NCBI GenBank assembly: GCA_009760855.2
Contig: WPIO01000001.1
Coordinates: 14,849,501-14,913,500, forward strand
DNA: 64,000 bases
Reading direction: 5' to 3'
From: Cristatella mucedo
Lineage: Eukaryota; Bryozoa; Phylactolaemata; Cristatellidae
In this document: piece by piece, positions 45,136-55,896 of the stretch
Layout: each line of letters begins with the position of its first letter
Position numbering within the stretch: position 1 is the first letter of the stretch
Notes under the pieces: model-generated
Database searches by the model: none
Told to the model about the DNA's origin: nothing
Seen by the model: the letters and a program-made list of their open reading frames with translations, nothing else
Position numbers and translations under genes: made by a program

Positions 45136-46287
45136 TTGTACCAATCGATCCTAGCAAAGGCTAAGTCTAGTTTTTATGAAAACATTGTTGAATCACAGAT
45201 GCACAATCCAAAAATGCTGATGTCGACAATAAACCATCTCCTCAACCGTTCCCAGATTAGCTCCTTACCTGATGATCCTAATGATGATCTAGCCGATCAC
45301 TTCTCTCGATTCTTTGTGCAGAAGATAGACAAGATCAGGGAATCCATCCCTGCGATGACAACCTCCCCACTAGAATGCTGTTCCTCGGTTCCTGGCTGCA
45401 CCTCAATGTCTGCATTTAAGCAGGTCACTAGTGATCTAGTCCTAAAGTTCGTATCTCAATCAAAGAAGACAACAAGTCCTCTGGACCCTATTCCCACTGT
45501 CCTGCTCCTACGTTGCATTGATCTGCTGCTGCCATGCATAACTAACATAATTAATATGTCATTAGCCTCAGGTCATGTCCCAGCACCTTTCAAGAAAGCT
45601 GTAGTCAGGCTACTTCTCAAGAAAACTACACTTGACCAAGAGAACTTGAGAAACTACCGCCCAGTTTCCCTTCTACCATTCCTATCAATGACACTCGAAC
45701 GGGTCGTGGCAGACCAGCCGAACTCGTATATCGAAACCTCACACCTTGCTAGTAAGTTCCAGTCTGGCTTTAGAGCTAATCACTCCACAGAGTCAGCATT
45801 GCTTAGGGTATACAACGACCTACTTAGGAATGCAGACATGGGTAGAGTGTCTCTGATTGTTTTGCTTGATCTTTCGGCAGCTTTTGATACCATCGATCAC
45901 AAAGTTCTTCTAGAGCGCCTCTCATCTCGCCTGGGCATCACTGGCACTGCTCTGCAGTGGTTCAGGTCCTTTCTCAGTGGGAGACTCCAGAGTATTGACG
46001 TGAATGGACAAAGATCATCTGAAGTACCTCTGAAATATGGAGTACCTCAGGGCTCAGTGCTAGGTCCGGCTCTTTTCACGGTTTATACTCTGCCTCTTGC
46101 TGATGTGATTGCCAAGCACAATGTAGGCTTTCACTTCTATGCGGATGACACTCAGTTGTACCTTTGCTTTGATCCCTCCCAGCCTTCGAGCACCTCAAAT
46201 TCTCTAAACTCACTAGCTGCATGCATTGATGACATCCGCACATGGATGGCAGCAAATTTTCTAAAACTTAACGATTATAAAAACTAA
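45136..46287 (+). pseudogene. Reverse transcriptase (CR1 copy B), 383-codon open frame
   Basis: All core RT blocks are present in one frame: [83 protein letters not shown] and the catalytic [12 protein letters not shown]. It stops early at NDYKN because of one extra A; copy A reads through there as LNDDK. The catalytic residues are intact, so the copy inserted relatively recently, but it cannot transpose on its own. Confidence 0.9.
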
Positions 46288-46379
46288 CTTACTAGTTATG
46301 GGCAAACACAGTGTGATCCAGAGATTGTAAAGGCTGACTCTCAAAATTGGCTCTGCCAGCATATCTCCAGTTGAATCAG

Positions 46380-47001
46380 CTCGAAATCTAGGTGTCATAT
46401 TCCAAAGCGACCTCTCGTTAGACGACCTCATCAGCTCCCCAGTCAAATCTGCCTATTTTCAGCTTCATAAAATTGCTAAAATTCGGGCTTGTTTATATAA
46501 GATGCCACGTCTAAGTTGGTCCATGCATTTGTGACATCCCGTCTTGACTTCTGCAACTCACGGCTTACTGGCCTACCGGCATGTGCGATCAGGCGATTGC
46601 AGCTGGTGCAAAACTCTGCAGCTAGGCTTGTCTGTCGTGAGCGTCGCAGTTGCCACATTACTCCACTTCTCGCCGACCTGCACTGGCTGCCAGTCAAGCA
46701 ACGGATTGACTTCAAGGTTTTGTCGCTCACTTTTAGGTCCCTTCATTCTATGGCTCCAGCCTATCTCTCCGACATACTCCCCCATCAGGCCAAGCATCGT
46801 ACCACCCGCTTTTCGGAATCCAACAGTCTAGAAATACCTCATACAAACCTTAAATCCTTTGGAGACCGTGCATTTAGTTCGTGTGCTCCCAAAGCTTGGA
46901 ACTCCCTCCCGACCTGCGTCAGAACATCCCCTGACCTGACCACATTTAAAAGGAACCTAAAAACACACCTATTTAGGACAGCATTTAGTGGGTCCCTGTG
47001 A
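46380..47001 (+). pseudogene. ORF2 C-terminal region (CR1 copy B)
   Basis: From the ESARNLGVIFQSDLSLDDL equivalent to [57 protein letters not shown] and the end THLFRTAFSGSL with stop at 46999-47001. A small deletion near 46500 splits it in two frames. Confidence 0.85.
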
Positions 47002-47306
47002 TTCGTCCTTGATGTGCTTATGCGTGCTGACACTGTGCATGCTGCCACTAACCACATTTGCATGCTGACCCTGTGCATGTCACCCCTAACCATATTATTC
47101 ATTTCGTTTGTTTTTTTCAAGCATGATTTTACTTACCATTCAATTGCATTTCACTATACAGCAAATGTAAAGCGCCTAGAGAGAGATTAAGTTCTCTGAG
47201 GGCGCTTTATCAAGTGAATTATTATTATTATTATTATTATTATCATGCATAGCAATCTTAATGCCATAGGCTTCTCTTCTGATCAGCAGTAGCCTTGGAA
47301 GAGTTC

Positions 47307-47410
47307 GATTGGCCCAGGGTCACGTGATATTCGGCCAATCATTAGTGGTGTATGGCTACAAAAATATATCTGGTCTGAGTCATCCAGTGCTGTACTGCAG
47401 GTCAAGGTGA
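47307..47410 (+). promoter_or_regulatory. Promoter-like cluster: CCAAT, E-box, CCAAT, TATA-like, donor
   Basis: GATTGGCC (47307-47314) and its exact inverse GGCCAATC (47333-47340) flank TCACGTGA (47320-47327), a palindromic CACGTG E-box. An AAAATATA box lies at 47361-47368, and a donor-like AAG|GTGAGA at about 47405. This is the arrangement of a promoter plus a short non-coding first exon on the plus strand, 6.4 kb upstream of the 4E-T start. It may equally be chance. Confidence 0.3.
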
Positions 47411-47454
47411 GATCGCTCGGTGTGCTACAGGCTGGATTTGAAGTTGATTCAGCC

Positions 47455-47535
47455 AATACAAATGTAAAGCACCTAGAAAGAGATTAAGTCCTCTTAGGGC
47501 ACTTTATCAAGTGTGTTATTATTATTATTATTAAC
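47455..47535 (+). mobile_element. CR1-like (family 1) 3' tail fragment
   Basis: AAATGTAAAGCACCTAGAAA, GAGATTAAGTCCTCTTAGGG, CACTTTATCAAGTGTG and then ATT repeats; only the terminal block is present. Confidence 0.8.
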
Positions 47536-48004
47536 ACTGCACTCCACCATCAGAGTTGTCAGGCCTTCGGGTGTGCTTCATAATCCAGTATAGCACTCGG
47601 GTTTCAGTGCGCGTATAGTAGCATGGGTTGGTTGTTCTTTGTGTCTTTAAGTGTTCTGCCAGCATTGTAACCTTGTATGGCAGTACCCAAATTTCATGAC
47701 CTATGACTTTAGCCAGTGTGATGACTGGAATCACTTGTGTGAGTAATCTTAACAAGCAGGATATAGTCAGAAGCAATATCTTGGTATTTTGCAGGCTTGC
47801 CAGTACAGTCATGACAGGAACTTAGGGTACTGATTGGGTTCATATATTGGGTTCATAGCTAATTAATCTTTATAATCCTCATAATCTTTATATTCCTCTA
47901 GCTTCAGCTGTGCCCTTGGGTTTTCTTTGTTGCATGAGTTGTGTGTATTCGGATTTGGGCGTTCAGTGGTTCTAGCTGAATAGCATAACGTAGTCAAAAA
48001 TGTA
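47536..48004. other. No recognisable feature
   Basis: A 93-codon minus ORF (47531-47812) without a domain. Confidence 0.35.
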
Positions 48005-48165
48005 AAGTTGGCCGATATCCTCACTTATATAGCAGCAGAAGAGCCTCAACGGCAATCGCCACCATTTACAATGGGCAATGAAGGATTTGCCTGCTGCCAG
48101 ACTCGAATGCACGACCTGGGTCGTGAAGTGTATGCACCTTATCTATCCCTGGGCTAAAACCCAGA
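48005..48165 (-). mobile_element. tRNA-derived SINE, family 2
   Basis: Minus strand: GCCCAGGGATAGATAAGGTGC head, CACGACCCAGGTCGTGCATTCGAGTC B-box region, CTTCATTGCCCATTGTAAATGG, TATATAAGTGAGGATATCGGCC tail. Confidence 0.75.
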
Positions 48166-48306
48166 AGTGTGTGTTGAAAACTGCTCAGGCTTACATTTGT
48201 TGTGCTGCCGACTTACATGTTTTGCTGGGGATGCATCCCTCTGGACACAGGTATTAGCACATCACAATATTTTCGTCTGGGGTTGTCCTTTGACTATGTC
48301 TAATAC

Positions 48307-48330
48307 ATGACTATGACTATGACTATGACT
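48307..48330. repeat. (ATGACT)4 hexamer repeat
   Basis: Four perfect copies. Confidence 0.9.
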
Positions 48331-49547
48331 TTGTGTATTACTTACAGGCTAAAACTCTCCAAGCTTCGGGGCAGAAAAGCAGTTCATTATGCTTAATAGT
48401 ATTGACTAAGCTCTCAAATATTTAATACAATATCAGTCTTCATACTGGCTATGAAGTTGTCCCACGTCGGTTAGTGGTGACCAAGTGCACCCAGCTGGTC
48501 ATCGAAGCTTGCTGTCAACTCCCAAAGCGTTCGAAGTCTCCCAGAAAGATTGCTTCTTAATCATCGATCTGATTAATTCCATGGGTATATTATGGGTTTA
48601 TAATCTCTAACTAACAGGGCCAATCCATGACGACACTGAAACATTTTTTGACCTGCATAGCAGTATCCTTTGGTTCATTTTCTTGTTGATAAGGAATTCA
48701 GTCTCGAAGGACTTCCGGCATATACAATTCCCAAATCAATCTTAAAGAGAGATGCATTTTGGTTCATGATGTCAGGAATTGGTCGATTATATTTATTTCT
48801 GCTAAAGTCGTGCTCTAAGAAGGATGTGTACCAGAGGCAATATAGTGTGGGGATAATTTCCATTGCAAAGTACCTACTTTCTATACCTCTGTGCTGCTCA
48901 TAGCTGCCGTGGCATTGCAAACACGTTTATTCCGAGTTGCTTTAAACCTATGGCTATGAATGCATTTGAACCCCAGCTGTTTGTATGGGCATCTTTGTAA
49001 TGATCAACTCATCCACTATCCGTATGCCAAACTTGCAACCCATCTATGCTCGGCTGACCTCAGGAAAACATTGCGACACATACTGCGAGACATTGCAAGC
49101 ACTTAGGAAATTCAAAGGGCAATCTTCAGTCGCATTGCAGAGTGTAGTTGTGTAGCCCGAATTGCCTTAATTATGAGTGGCAGTAAATTAAGGCTGCTTC
49201 CGAGATAGAACCTTACTGTGGGCACAGCATTGGCTTCGACCTAGGCAAAGGCAGCAGTGCTAATTAAAAGAATTAACCTAAAAATTTCATATAGACGAGG
49301 GGAGACCTGCAGTAACAGGTTTTCAGCTCGAAATGACTTGTCAGCTCGAAATGGCTTGCAGCCTGCCTAGTCCCCACCAAAAGTTCACGGTTTGATAACC
49401 GATGAGCCTGGCCTAAATAGCAGAGTGCCCCTAAAGCAGTAGTTCATGGCGATAGCAGAGGCTATGCAAAGCCAACATCACAGGATTTCTCTCGCATAAA
49501 CTACTCCCTGCACAGCCGCAAAAGATAGGTAGGACAGCAACAACAGC
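48331..49547. other. No recognisable gene
   Basis: 77- and 81-codon ORFs overlap on opposite strands at 48670-48920 without a domain. A short direct repeat of CAGCTCGAAATG.CTTG lies at about 49323-49360. Confidence 0.4.
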
Positions 49548-49555
49548 ATAGGTTA

Positions 49556-49676
49556 GGGCTCACCTTTCGATCGTGTTTCCTTTGCCGCAAATATAAAGCG
49601 CCTAGAAAGAGATTTGAGTTCTCCGAGGGTGCTTTATCGAGTGTATTTTTATTATTATTATTATTATTAGTAAGGT
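49556..49676 (+). mobile_element. CR1-like (family 1) 3' tail fragment
   Basis: From CTCACCTTTCGATCGTGTTT through GCAAATATAAAGCGCCTAGA to the ATT repeats; last 120 bp only. Confidence 0.8.
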
Positions 49677-49784
49677 CCCTTTGACAAGCTGCAGCGAATT
49701 TCAAGATCAGTGCATGCTCTTTCCACGGATTGATAAACGAAATCGGCAGGCGAGCAGGGATGGGTTTAATAAATAAATAAGTAA

Positions 49785-49895
49785 ATACTAGCTGATTTCA
49801 CAGCATTTTTTATATAGCAACAGAAGAGCCTTGACGGCTATCACCACTGCTTGCAGCAGTGATAAAGGATCGCCCACCATAGGGTTCGAACAAGT
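49785..49895 (-). mobile_element. tRNA-derived SINE, family 2, partial
   Basis: Minus strand: TTCGAACCCTATGGTGGGCG, TTTATCACTGCTGCAAGCAG, TATATAAAAAATGCTGTGAAATCAGC. The tRNA head is lost. Confidence 0.75.
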
Positions 49896-49944
49896 CTTTT
49901 AAAATTCTCTGAAAGTTAATAGCTACATTCTAACCGTTTTCGAG

Positions 49945-50395
49945 ATATTGCATTGATAATATTTTTCTGCATTGTTCTATCGCCCTCTTTTAGGGCCCTT
50001 TGTTCTCTTGCTCCACCGGCATACCTATCTCAAAAACTTCCTAATCAGGCTTTGCATCATACCACCTGCTTGCAAAACTCTTAAAATGTTGAGCTGTGCC
50101 TGACCTTACCTTAGTTCGCATGCTCCCAAAGCCTGGACCTCACTCCCGACTGACGTCACGACACCCCCCCCCCGACTGGCCGATATATGAAAAGAAGCTA
50201 AACTCAGTTGCTCCTCACAGCATTTTCTCGGTCCATGTGAATTGTCCTTTGTGTTCGTATGCATGATGACACTGTACGGTATCGCTAACCAATTGACACG
50301 CTTCCGTAGCAGCATATGCAAAGTCCTTTGAATGAGATTTAGTTCCCAGGGTGCTATACACATATTATTATTATTATTATTTGTTTGCAGAAGGC
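49945..50395 (+). mobile_element. CR1-like LINE fragment, C-terminus to tail
   Basis: Decayed ORF2 C-terminal coding with a PAYLSQKLPNQALHHTTC-like stretch near 50015-50070, a CTCCCAAAGCCTGGACCTCACTCC block near 50125, then the 3' UTR and ATT repeats at about 50365. Several indels and a poly-C run. Confidence 0.75.
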
Positions 50396-50589
50396 TCTCA
50401 CTTGCATCTGTTGTTTGATCCTTTCCTGCCTCCCAACACTCTCAAGATTCACTCACTGATTGTATTGCCGATGATAAGTTCACTCACTGATTGTATTGCC
50501 GATGTTGCAAAATTGGCTCGGCCAGCACACCTCCATAACTTCTACTCAGGAAATTATATCTCCTGTTTCAAAATACCTTAGACCTCCGT

Positions 50590-50699
50590 AAACTGTCTCC
50601 TTTGCAGGTCTTCCTGCTTGTACAATAAGATGCTTAATGATTTAAACTTGGCAGGTAGGCTTGTTTTGTGTGTGAATTGTCACAACTGCCACACTGTAA
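50590..50699 (+). mobile_element. CR1-like fragment
   Basis: GTAAACTGTCTCCTTTGCAG, CTTCCTGCTTGTACAATAAG and GGCAGGTAGGCTTGTTTTGT correspond to the NSLPAGLPACAIR...AARLV part of ORF2. Ends where the antisense family 2 element begins. Confidence 0.55.
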
Positions 50700-52200
50700 G
50701 GTAATGTAATGTATCTCGTTTGTAACTCCAAAGTCATAAAGACCATGTGGGTGTTATGCAGGAGAGTTTTGTATAGCGCACTCACAGCCTAAGCGGCTTT
50801 AGATACGCATTCGGTAGCCAACAGACTTCGTCTCACGCAACAAAGAGAAAGTGGGAAAAATAACAGAGTCAATAGAGCAGTTGAGGTAGTGAGTAGCATG
50901 GAAGTAGCAGCTCAGGACCGCTGAGGAGGATGAGCCATAGTGGGCACTAGCAGAGTAGTTGTCGTTGCGTAAGAATTGTGGAGGCGAGTTCCACAGTCTA
51001 GGACCTGCAGAGCTAAAGCTTCTGTTGCCAACGGTCTTTAAGCGGAGGAATGGAACAGCTCATTTATTGTCCACACAGGACCTGAGGGCGCGAAGAGGCT
51101 GAAACTGATGCAGAAGTTCAGCTAGGTACGAAGGGGCCGAGTCGTGGTGGGCCTTGTGGGTCAGTGTAAGAACCTTGCTCTGTATCCGTTGCTCAACCGG
51201 CATCCACCATAGCTCTTTTAGCAAAGGAGACACGTGGTCAAACCTCTGGGGCCTTCAAGACTAGCCTTACAGCCATATTCATAGTCAGCTGCAGTGGCCT
51301 AATAGCTTTCTTTGGTAGCCCAGCCAAAAGGCAGCAGTTCGGTTTTATCATAATTTAATTTCAGGAAGTTTTCCGACATCCAGGATCGAGTATTGGCAAG
51401 GCAAGCATTCAGTTTCTCAGTTGCTGGAGCAGATTCCGATGGTTTGAATGACAAACACAACTGAGTATCGTCAGCATAAAAGTGATATCCTACTCCATGG
51501 GCCTTAATGACTTTTCCCAGACGTTGTGTATAAATGGAGAACAGCAAGGGAACGAGTACAGACCCTTGAGGAACTCCACAGGTGACCCTTCTCGTGTGTG
51601 AGACCTGACCTCCACACGACACGGATTGAATACGATCAGACAAGTATGATTTAAACCAAGCCAGTGCTTCGTCTGCCAGACCGATCGTTGTTCTCAATCG
51701 TTCAAGCAGAACATCGTGATCAATGGTGTCGAAGGCAGCAGAAAGATCTAGCAGAGCTAGGGCAGTGACATTCCCGTCATCGTTGCTACGTAGAACGTCA
51801 TTGTTTACACGGAGGAGAGCAGTTTCAGTGGAGTGCTGCCTCTTGAACCCTGATAGAAATGTTTCTGACATTTCATTATTTTCAATATGTTCAACCAGCT
51901 GCTCAAGAATCTTTGACAAGAAAGGAAGAAGGGAAACTGGATGATAGTTTGCAAGGATCTCTGTATCTAATCCAGGCTTTTTAAGTACGAGTCGAACGAT
52001 TGCCGATTTGAAGGACTTGGGGACGACCCTTTTTCCCAGAGCAGCATTAAAAATCTTGGTTATTGCAGGTCTAAGTTGGTCTGCTAGTGAAGACCACAGA
52101 GATGAAGGTATAGGGTCTTCAGGAGACGAGCTCTTTTTGCTAGACCTTATTAAGGTAGCCACATCGCATGCAGAAACCTTAGAGAATCTTTTAAGGTATG
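50700..52200 (-). mobile_element. CR1-like non-LTR retrotransposon, family 2, 5' truncated
   Basis: Minus strand. An RT ORF (52162-51299) is followed by decayed C-terminal coding (51298-50960) and a 3' UTR ending in TTACATTACNTTAC-type repeats at 50700. This tail differs from the ATT tail of family 1, so it is a separate lineage. Fragments of its 3' end occur at 1985, 27825, 39115 (all minus) and 58180 (plus). Confidence 0.88.
51299..52162 (-). pseudogene. Reverse transcriptase, CR1 family 2, 287-codon ORF
   Basis: One open frame through the RT core: [84 protein letters not shown], the catalytic YHFYADDTQLCL, and ENFLKLNYDKTELL. It ends in a stop just after the thumb start (KESY). The endonuclease and the rest of ORF2 are missing, so it is non-functional despite intact catalytic Asp residues. 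Leu, Arg and Asp choices differ from family 1 throughout. Confidence 0.88.
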
Positions 52201-52269
52201 GTCACAGGTTGTGGAACCGTGATTGCTTTAGTCGGTGGGGGCTAAATGGAGGCACGAATGTGTGCACAT

Positions 52270-52410
52270 TTTTTTCAGTAAAGAAGGCACCACTTCTGTC
52301 CGGCATACTTTGGCTCCCCATCAAGCAGCACACCGACTTCATTTCTTGTAACTCTTGTCTTGGTCCCTTAGCTCCCATAGCTGTGGCTTACCTATCTCTT
52401 GCATATTAAG
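52270..52410 (+). mobile_element. CR1-like C-terminal fragment
   Basis: A SGILWLPIKQHTDF segment then GPLAPIAVAYLS in one plus frame corresponds to the [11 protein letters not shown]...SLAPAYLS region. Abuts the antisense family 2 element. Confidence 0.65.
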
Positions 52411-53300
52411 TCCACAGGCTTTGGACAGTATTGTCTCTTCCACAAACTCTGATCGTTCGGCTGCAGCTTTAACAAATGCGCAAAAGTGTTACTTAGTAAA
52501 AGCTATGTGTGGAAGCAATGATCAACTATATGCAATGCTGGTCGAAATACCAGCTGGATGCAAGATTTTGTAGCCACTAATTCGCTTGCCAATGTAGCTT
52601 CGGGGTTACTGATCAGACGACAGATTTTAATGTATTTATCTATTTGAATGTAGCATCCTGGTTTTCAAACCTAGCAAATTCTGTTTTCTGTTCACTTTTA
52701 CTGTGCACGGGAAAAGCCAGGCCTGCACTTGTAGCCATGACAAAAGTTGACTTACTCTAGAATCTCCATCGCAATGTATGGTGTGGAGTTATTGGGCAGG
52801 TTTATTTTGAATTTGCATCTTGCACTGCATCAAGTGTTTCAGGAGTAAAGCCTTTTTTTGGAAATCCCTAGTGACATGCCTGCCTTGTATTTTCCACAAA
52901 CTCAGCTAGGTCATGTGCTGGGGGTCTTCTTCTCTGAGTTATTTCTGCATTTGTATGATTGTATGACTTGTGTCGGTAGACTTAGTAGTCATTGGCAACC
53001 CCAGTGTCATTCAGTAACTGAAATGCCTCACCTTCAAGTTTGGCTCAGCCATCATCTCACTTCTTGCCGATTATGATAAAATGAGCTTTTACTCTATGAT
53101 CTCACCAGCTCACAATCAAGTTTACTTTTTGTCAAGTGGCTACTTTTTGTTAAGGGACATTTTAAAAATTTGTTGTGATTAGGTAATAGTACGACGGGAA
53201 AACAGAAGTAGTTGGCACAGTAGTTGTGTCACCTCCAATGTTGAAGGTGCTGTTCAGCTGCCATATAAATTTGGCTGTTAAACCGACTACTTTTTATTTT
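52411..53300. other. No recognisable gene
   Basis: Short ORFs only. Weak traces of CR1 C-terminal coding near 53090-53150 are too poor to call. Confidence 0.3.
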
Positions 53301-53309
53301 AGATTATCT

Positions 53310-53722
53310 CCTTGCAGGCTTTTAAAGCCTGTTCTATAAGAGTTACTGATGTGGCTGAACACGCAACCACCATAGTTAACCACTTTTCTCTGACCTGCTT
53401 TGGCTTCTCGTCAAGCAGCGAATTATCTTGAAGGTGCTATGTTTTTTAACTGACCTTGAAGCCTGAAACCACGAGTTCTTTTCCCCTGTACCTAAATCCT
53501 GGGATTCTGCCAGCTGACATAACTGCATTCTCACATTCTAATATTTTAATCACACATGTTTCGTCCTTGTGATTATCCTTGATTCACTTGTGCATGCTAC
53601 CATTGGGCTTGTTATTGTTGCTAATTAGGTTAATTGCTTCATTTTCAGCCTTTGTGTGGTGCCTAGACAGAGTTAGTTCTCATAGGGTGCCATATAAATA
53701 AATGTTTTATATTATTTTTGGT
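53310..53722 (+). mobile_element. CR1-like LINE fragment, C-terminus and tail
   Basis: TTCTCTGACCTGCTTTGGCT and TCAAGCAGCGAATTATCTTG correspond to the LADLHWL.VKQRID.K block. Then come CCTTGATTCACTTGTGCATG (3' UTR) and CCTAGACAGAGTTAGTTCTC (tail). It ends about 130 bp before the 4E-T start codon. Confidence 0.65.
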
Positions 53723-53852
53723 ATTGGGTCTATACAGGCACCCACTCAGTAAAAATACACTGTTGTGTTGTCGGGAAAATTGAGTTCATGGCTGTTCACT
53801 TGCGGCTGTAGAGGCCGCTGATTGCAGTTTTTATTTTCTAGCACCTACCATT

Positions 53853-55865
53853 ATGACCATGCCAGGAGAGATCATGAAATCAGTTCCGTCTACATCGTCC
53901 ACTTCTGATGAGTCAAGTGTGTCAGCTTCCGTGAAGTTTTGCTACGAAAAAGTTGGTATTTGGGCTGCTCATTTTGATGACCCTACTGTGGCCGTTTGAG
54001 TGACCATATGGTCCATATTGACAATCAACTCCCTTAGTGCATTCGCATGCAAAACTGTTGAAACATGTACCATTGCATACCCTGCCTGTGGAAATGCTTG
54101 GCTCAAAGCTTTTTTTCTTTAGTGTTCTCTAAGATGATCTGTCCTTGCCGTTTTTTTAACGTCTTTAGTCACTCTTATACTTAATCTTATCCTGCTTTAC
54201 AAATCTGCTCTTCTGTAAATCGGTATTGCAGAGGCAAGAACTTGTGGTCGATGGCATATTTTCTAATTTGAGTTTTGGTTTCGACTCGTGCCCTGGGATT
54301 TTTATTGATATAATCACTCGACCTTGACCTACATACATTGCAGCTTCTAGCCTTCACCTAGGTTTAACCATTCGATCATGCTTCCTTTGTAGCAAATATA
54401 AAGTGCCTAGAAAGAGATTAAGTTCTCTGAGGGTGCTATGCAAATGTATTATTTTTATTATATGATGACAGTCGGTGGGGTAGTGATGGCCAGTTCATTT
54501 CTTGATCGGCTTAGTAATTGATCTTACTGTTGACTTTTGAAGCTGGATCTCCTGCCAACTATCCAAACAGACACTGCCCTACTAGAATGCACCGCAGGCA
54601 CCCTCTTTACCCATCACGGTTTACATTAGGTAGGTAAGTGATGGTAAGCCTGTCCCAGTGACCTTCCAAGCAAACAGGAGTTCCACCTTGTGAGTCGTGG
54701 CTCCTGTCATAGCGTGTGCTTGGTTGGATGGTGTTTCCGAAGAAGGTTGCCATCTGAGCAGCAATTGAGCATGGGTGTTAATCGTAGGACCTGAAGAATG
54801 GCAGGGAAGCTGCTACTTGCTATCATTGCTTATTAGAGTGTCGGTGCAGTACTCTTAAGTGGAGTTGGGTTAGCAGTACTCTGGGTTAGCATTACTCTAA
54901 GTTGACGTGATCCATTTGACAGAAGATGGCTTGATTACTGGTGGCTAGTTTTGAGTATCGTGTTGCTGTCCCATGTTCACTCGTGTATGCACGGCAGCTC
55001 TGTGTCAAGGAGCTATGCTTGTGTTATGAAGGAACTCACACCATTCTTTGCGTTATGTGAGGCCTGGTTGGTTACAGATCGATATGCGCTAGCACTCAAA
55101 AGTGAGAACACCGCAGAATTGATGATTCTATATGGCCTGTAGCAAGACTGAATGTATACAAGTCCTTCAAACATAACCAATAGCAATAGAGACATGCCCT
55201 CACACAAAAACAAGTGAACCAACAATTTAAGTCCCATAAAGGGACAAGCCAAGAACATGTGACCATTTAGCCTTTGAAATGAAGTACAGTCCAGACTTAT
55301 AGTTAAGAGACACTCGAGGAGGAAAGCGGTATTCTATGGCAGTAGTAGCATATGTATGCACAAAAGTTGTGAAAGTCTACAAAAGCTTGGTCCAGAATTA
55401 TAGTTTTGTTTCTGAGGCTGCCGTTCATGGCTAGGGGAAGCTGCCCTAGTGTGACATGCGGTGCCCATGTTAAAGTCATTGTAATGTTTCAAGTAATACA
55501 TAAATAAATAGAAATAACTAAATCAATATATATATATATATATATATATGCCGTCCTTGTTTTGCCTTGGGGTTAATGTCCTTACCTTTGATGAAAGGAG
55601 CACCATGCTTGCCTTTGACGACCCAGGCCGTGGGCTGGAGTCCTGCCGCACCTGGATAGAGACTCAAGTTTTCTTAGGGTTCTATACAAGTGCATGCTGC
55701 CACTAACCATATTTGCTTGCTGACCCTGTGCCTGTAATTTTTAAGCATGTTCTGATTTTTGTCATTGAGCATGTTACCACTAACCATTCGATCATGCTAC
55801 TTTTGCAGCAAATGTGAAGTGCCCACAAAGAGGCGACTTCTCAGAGGGCGCTGTAACAAATGCAT

Positions 55866-55896
<31 letters not shown>

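Larger units (their letters stand above)
44580..47245 (+). mobile_element. CR1-like non-LTR retrotransposon (family 1), copy B, 5' truncated
   Basis: The best-preserved LINE here. It starts inside the endonuclease at DFNVHFDNLSD, keeps an intact SDH motif (about 44762), and has a long RT frame (45136-46287, 383 codons), a C-terminal frame (46516-47001), then a 3' UTR of about 245 bp ending in ATT repeats. Three frame breaks separate the parts: a poly-C run at 45000-45010, an extra A near 46280, and a small deletion near 46500. The motif ATCATG flanks both ends (about 44574 and 47243), a possible 6-bp target duplication. Confidence 0.93.

Noticed and set aside
48670-48920. Overlapping 77- and 81-codon ORFs on opposite strands
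   Set aside because: No domain, no splice-site pairing with neighbours.
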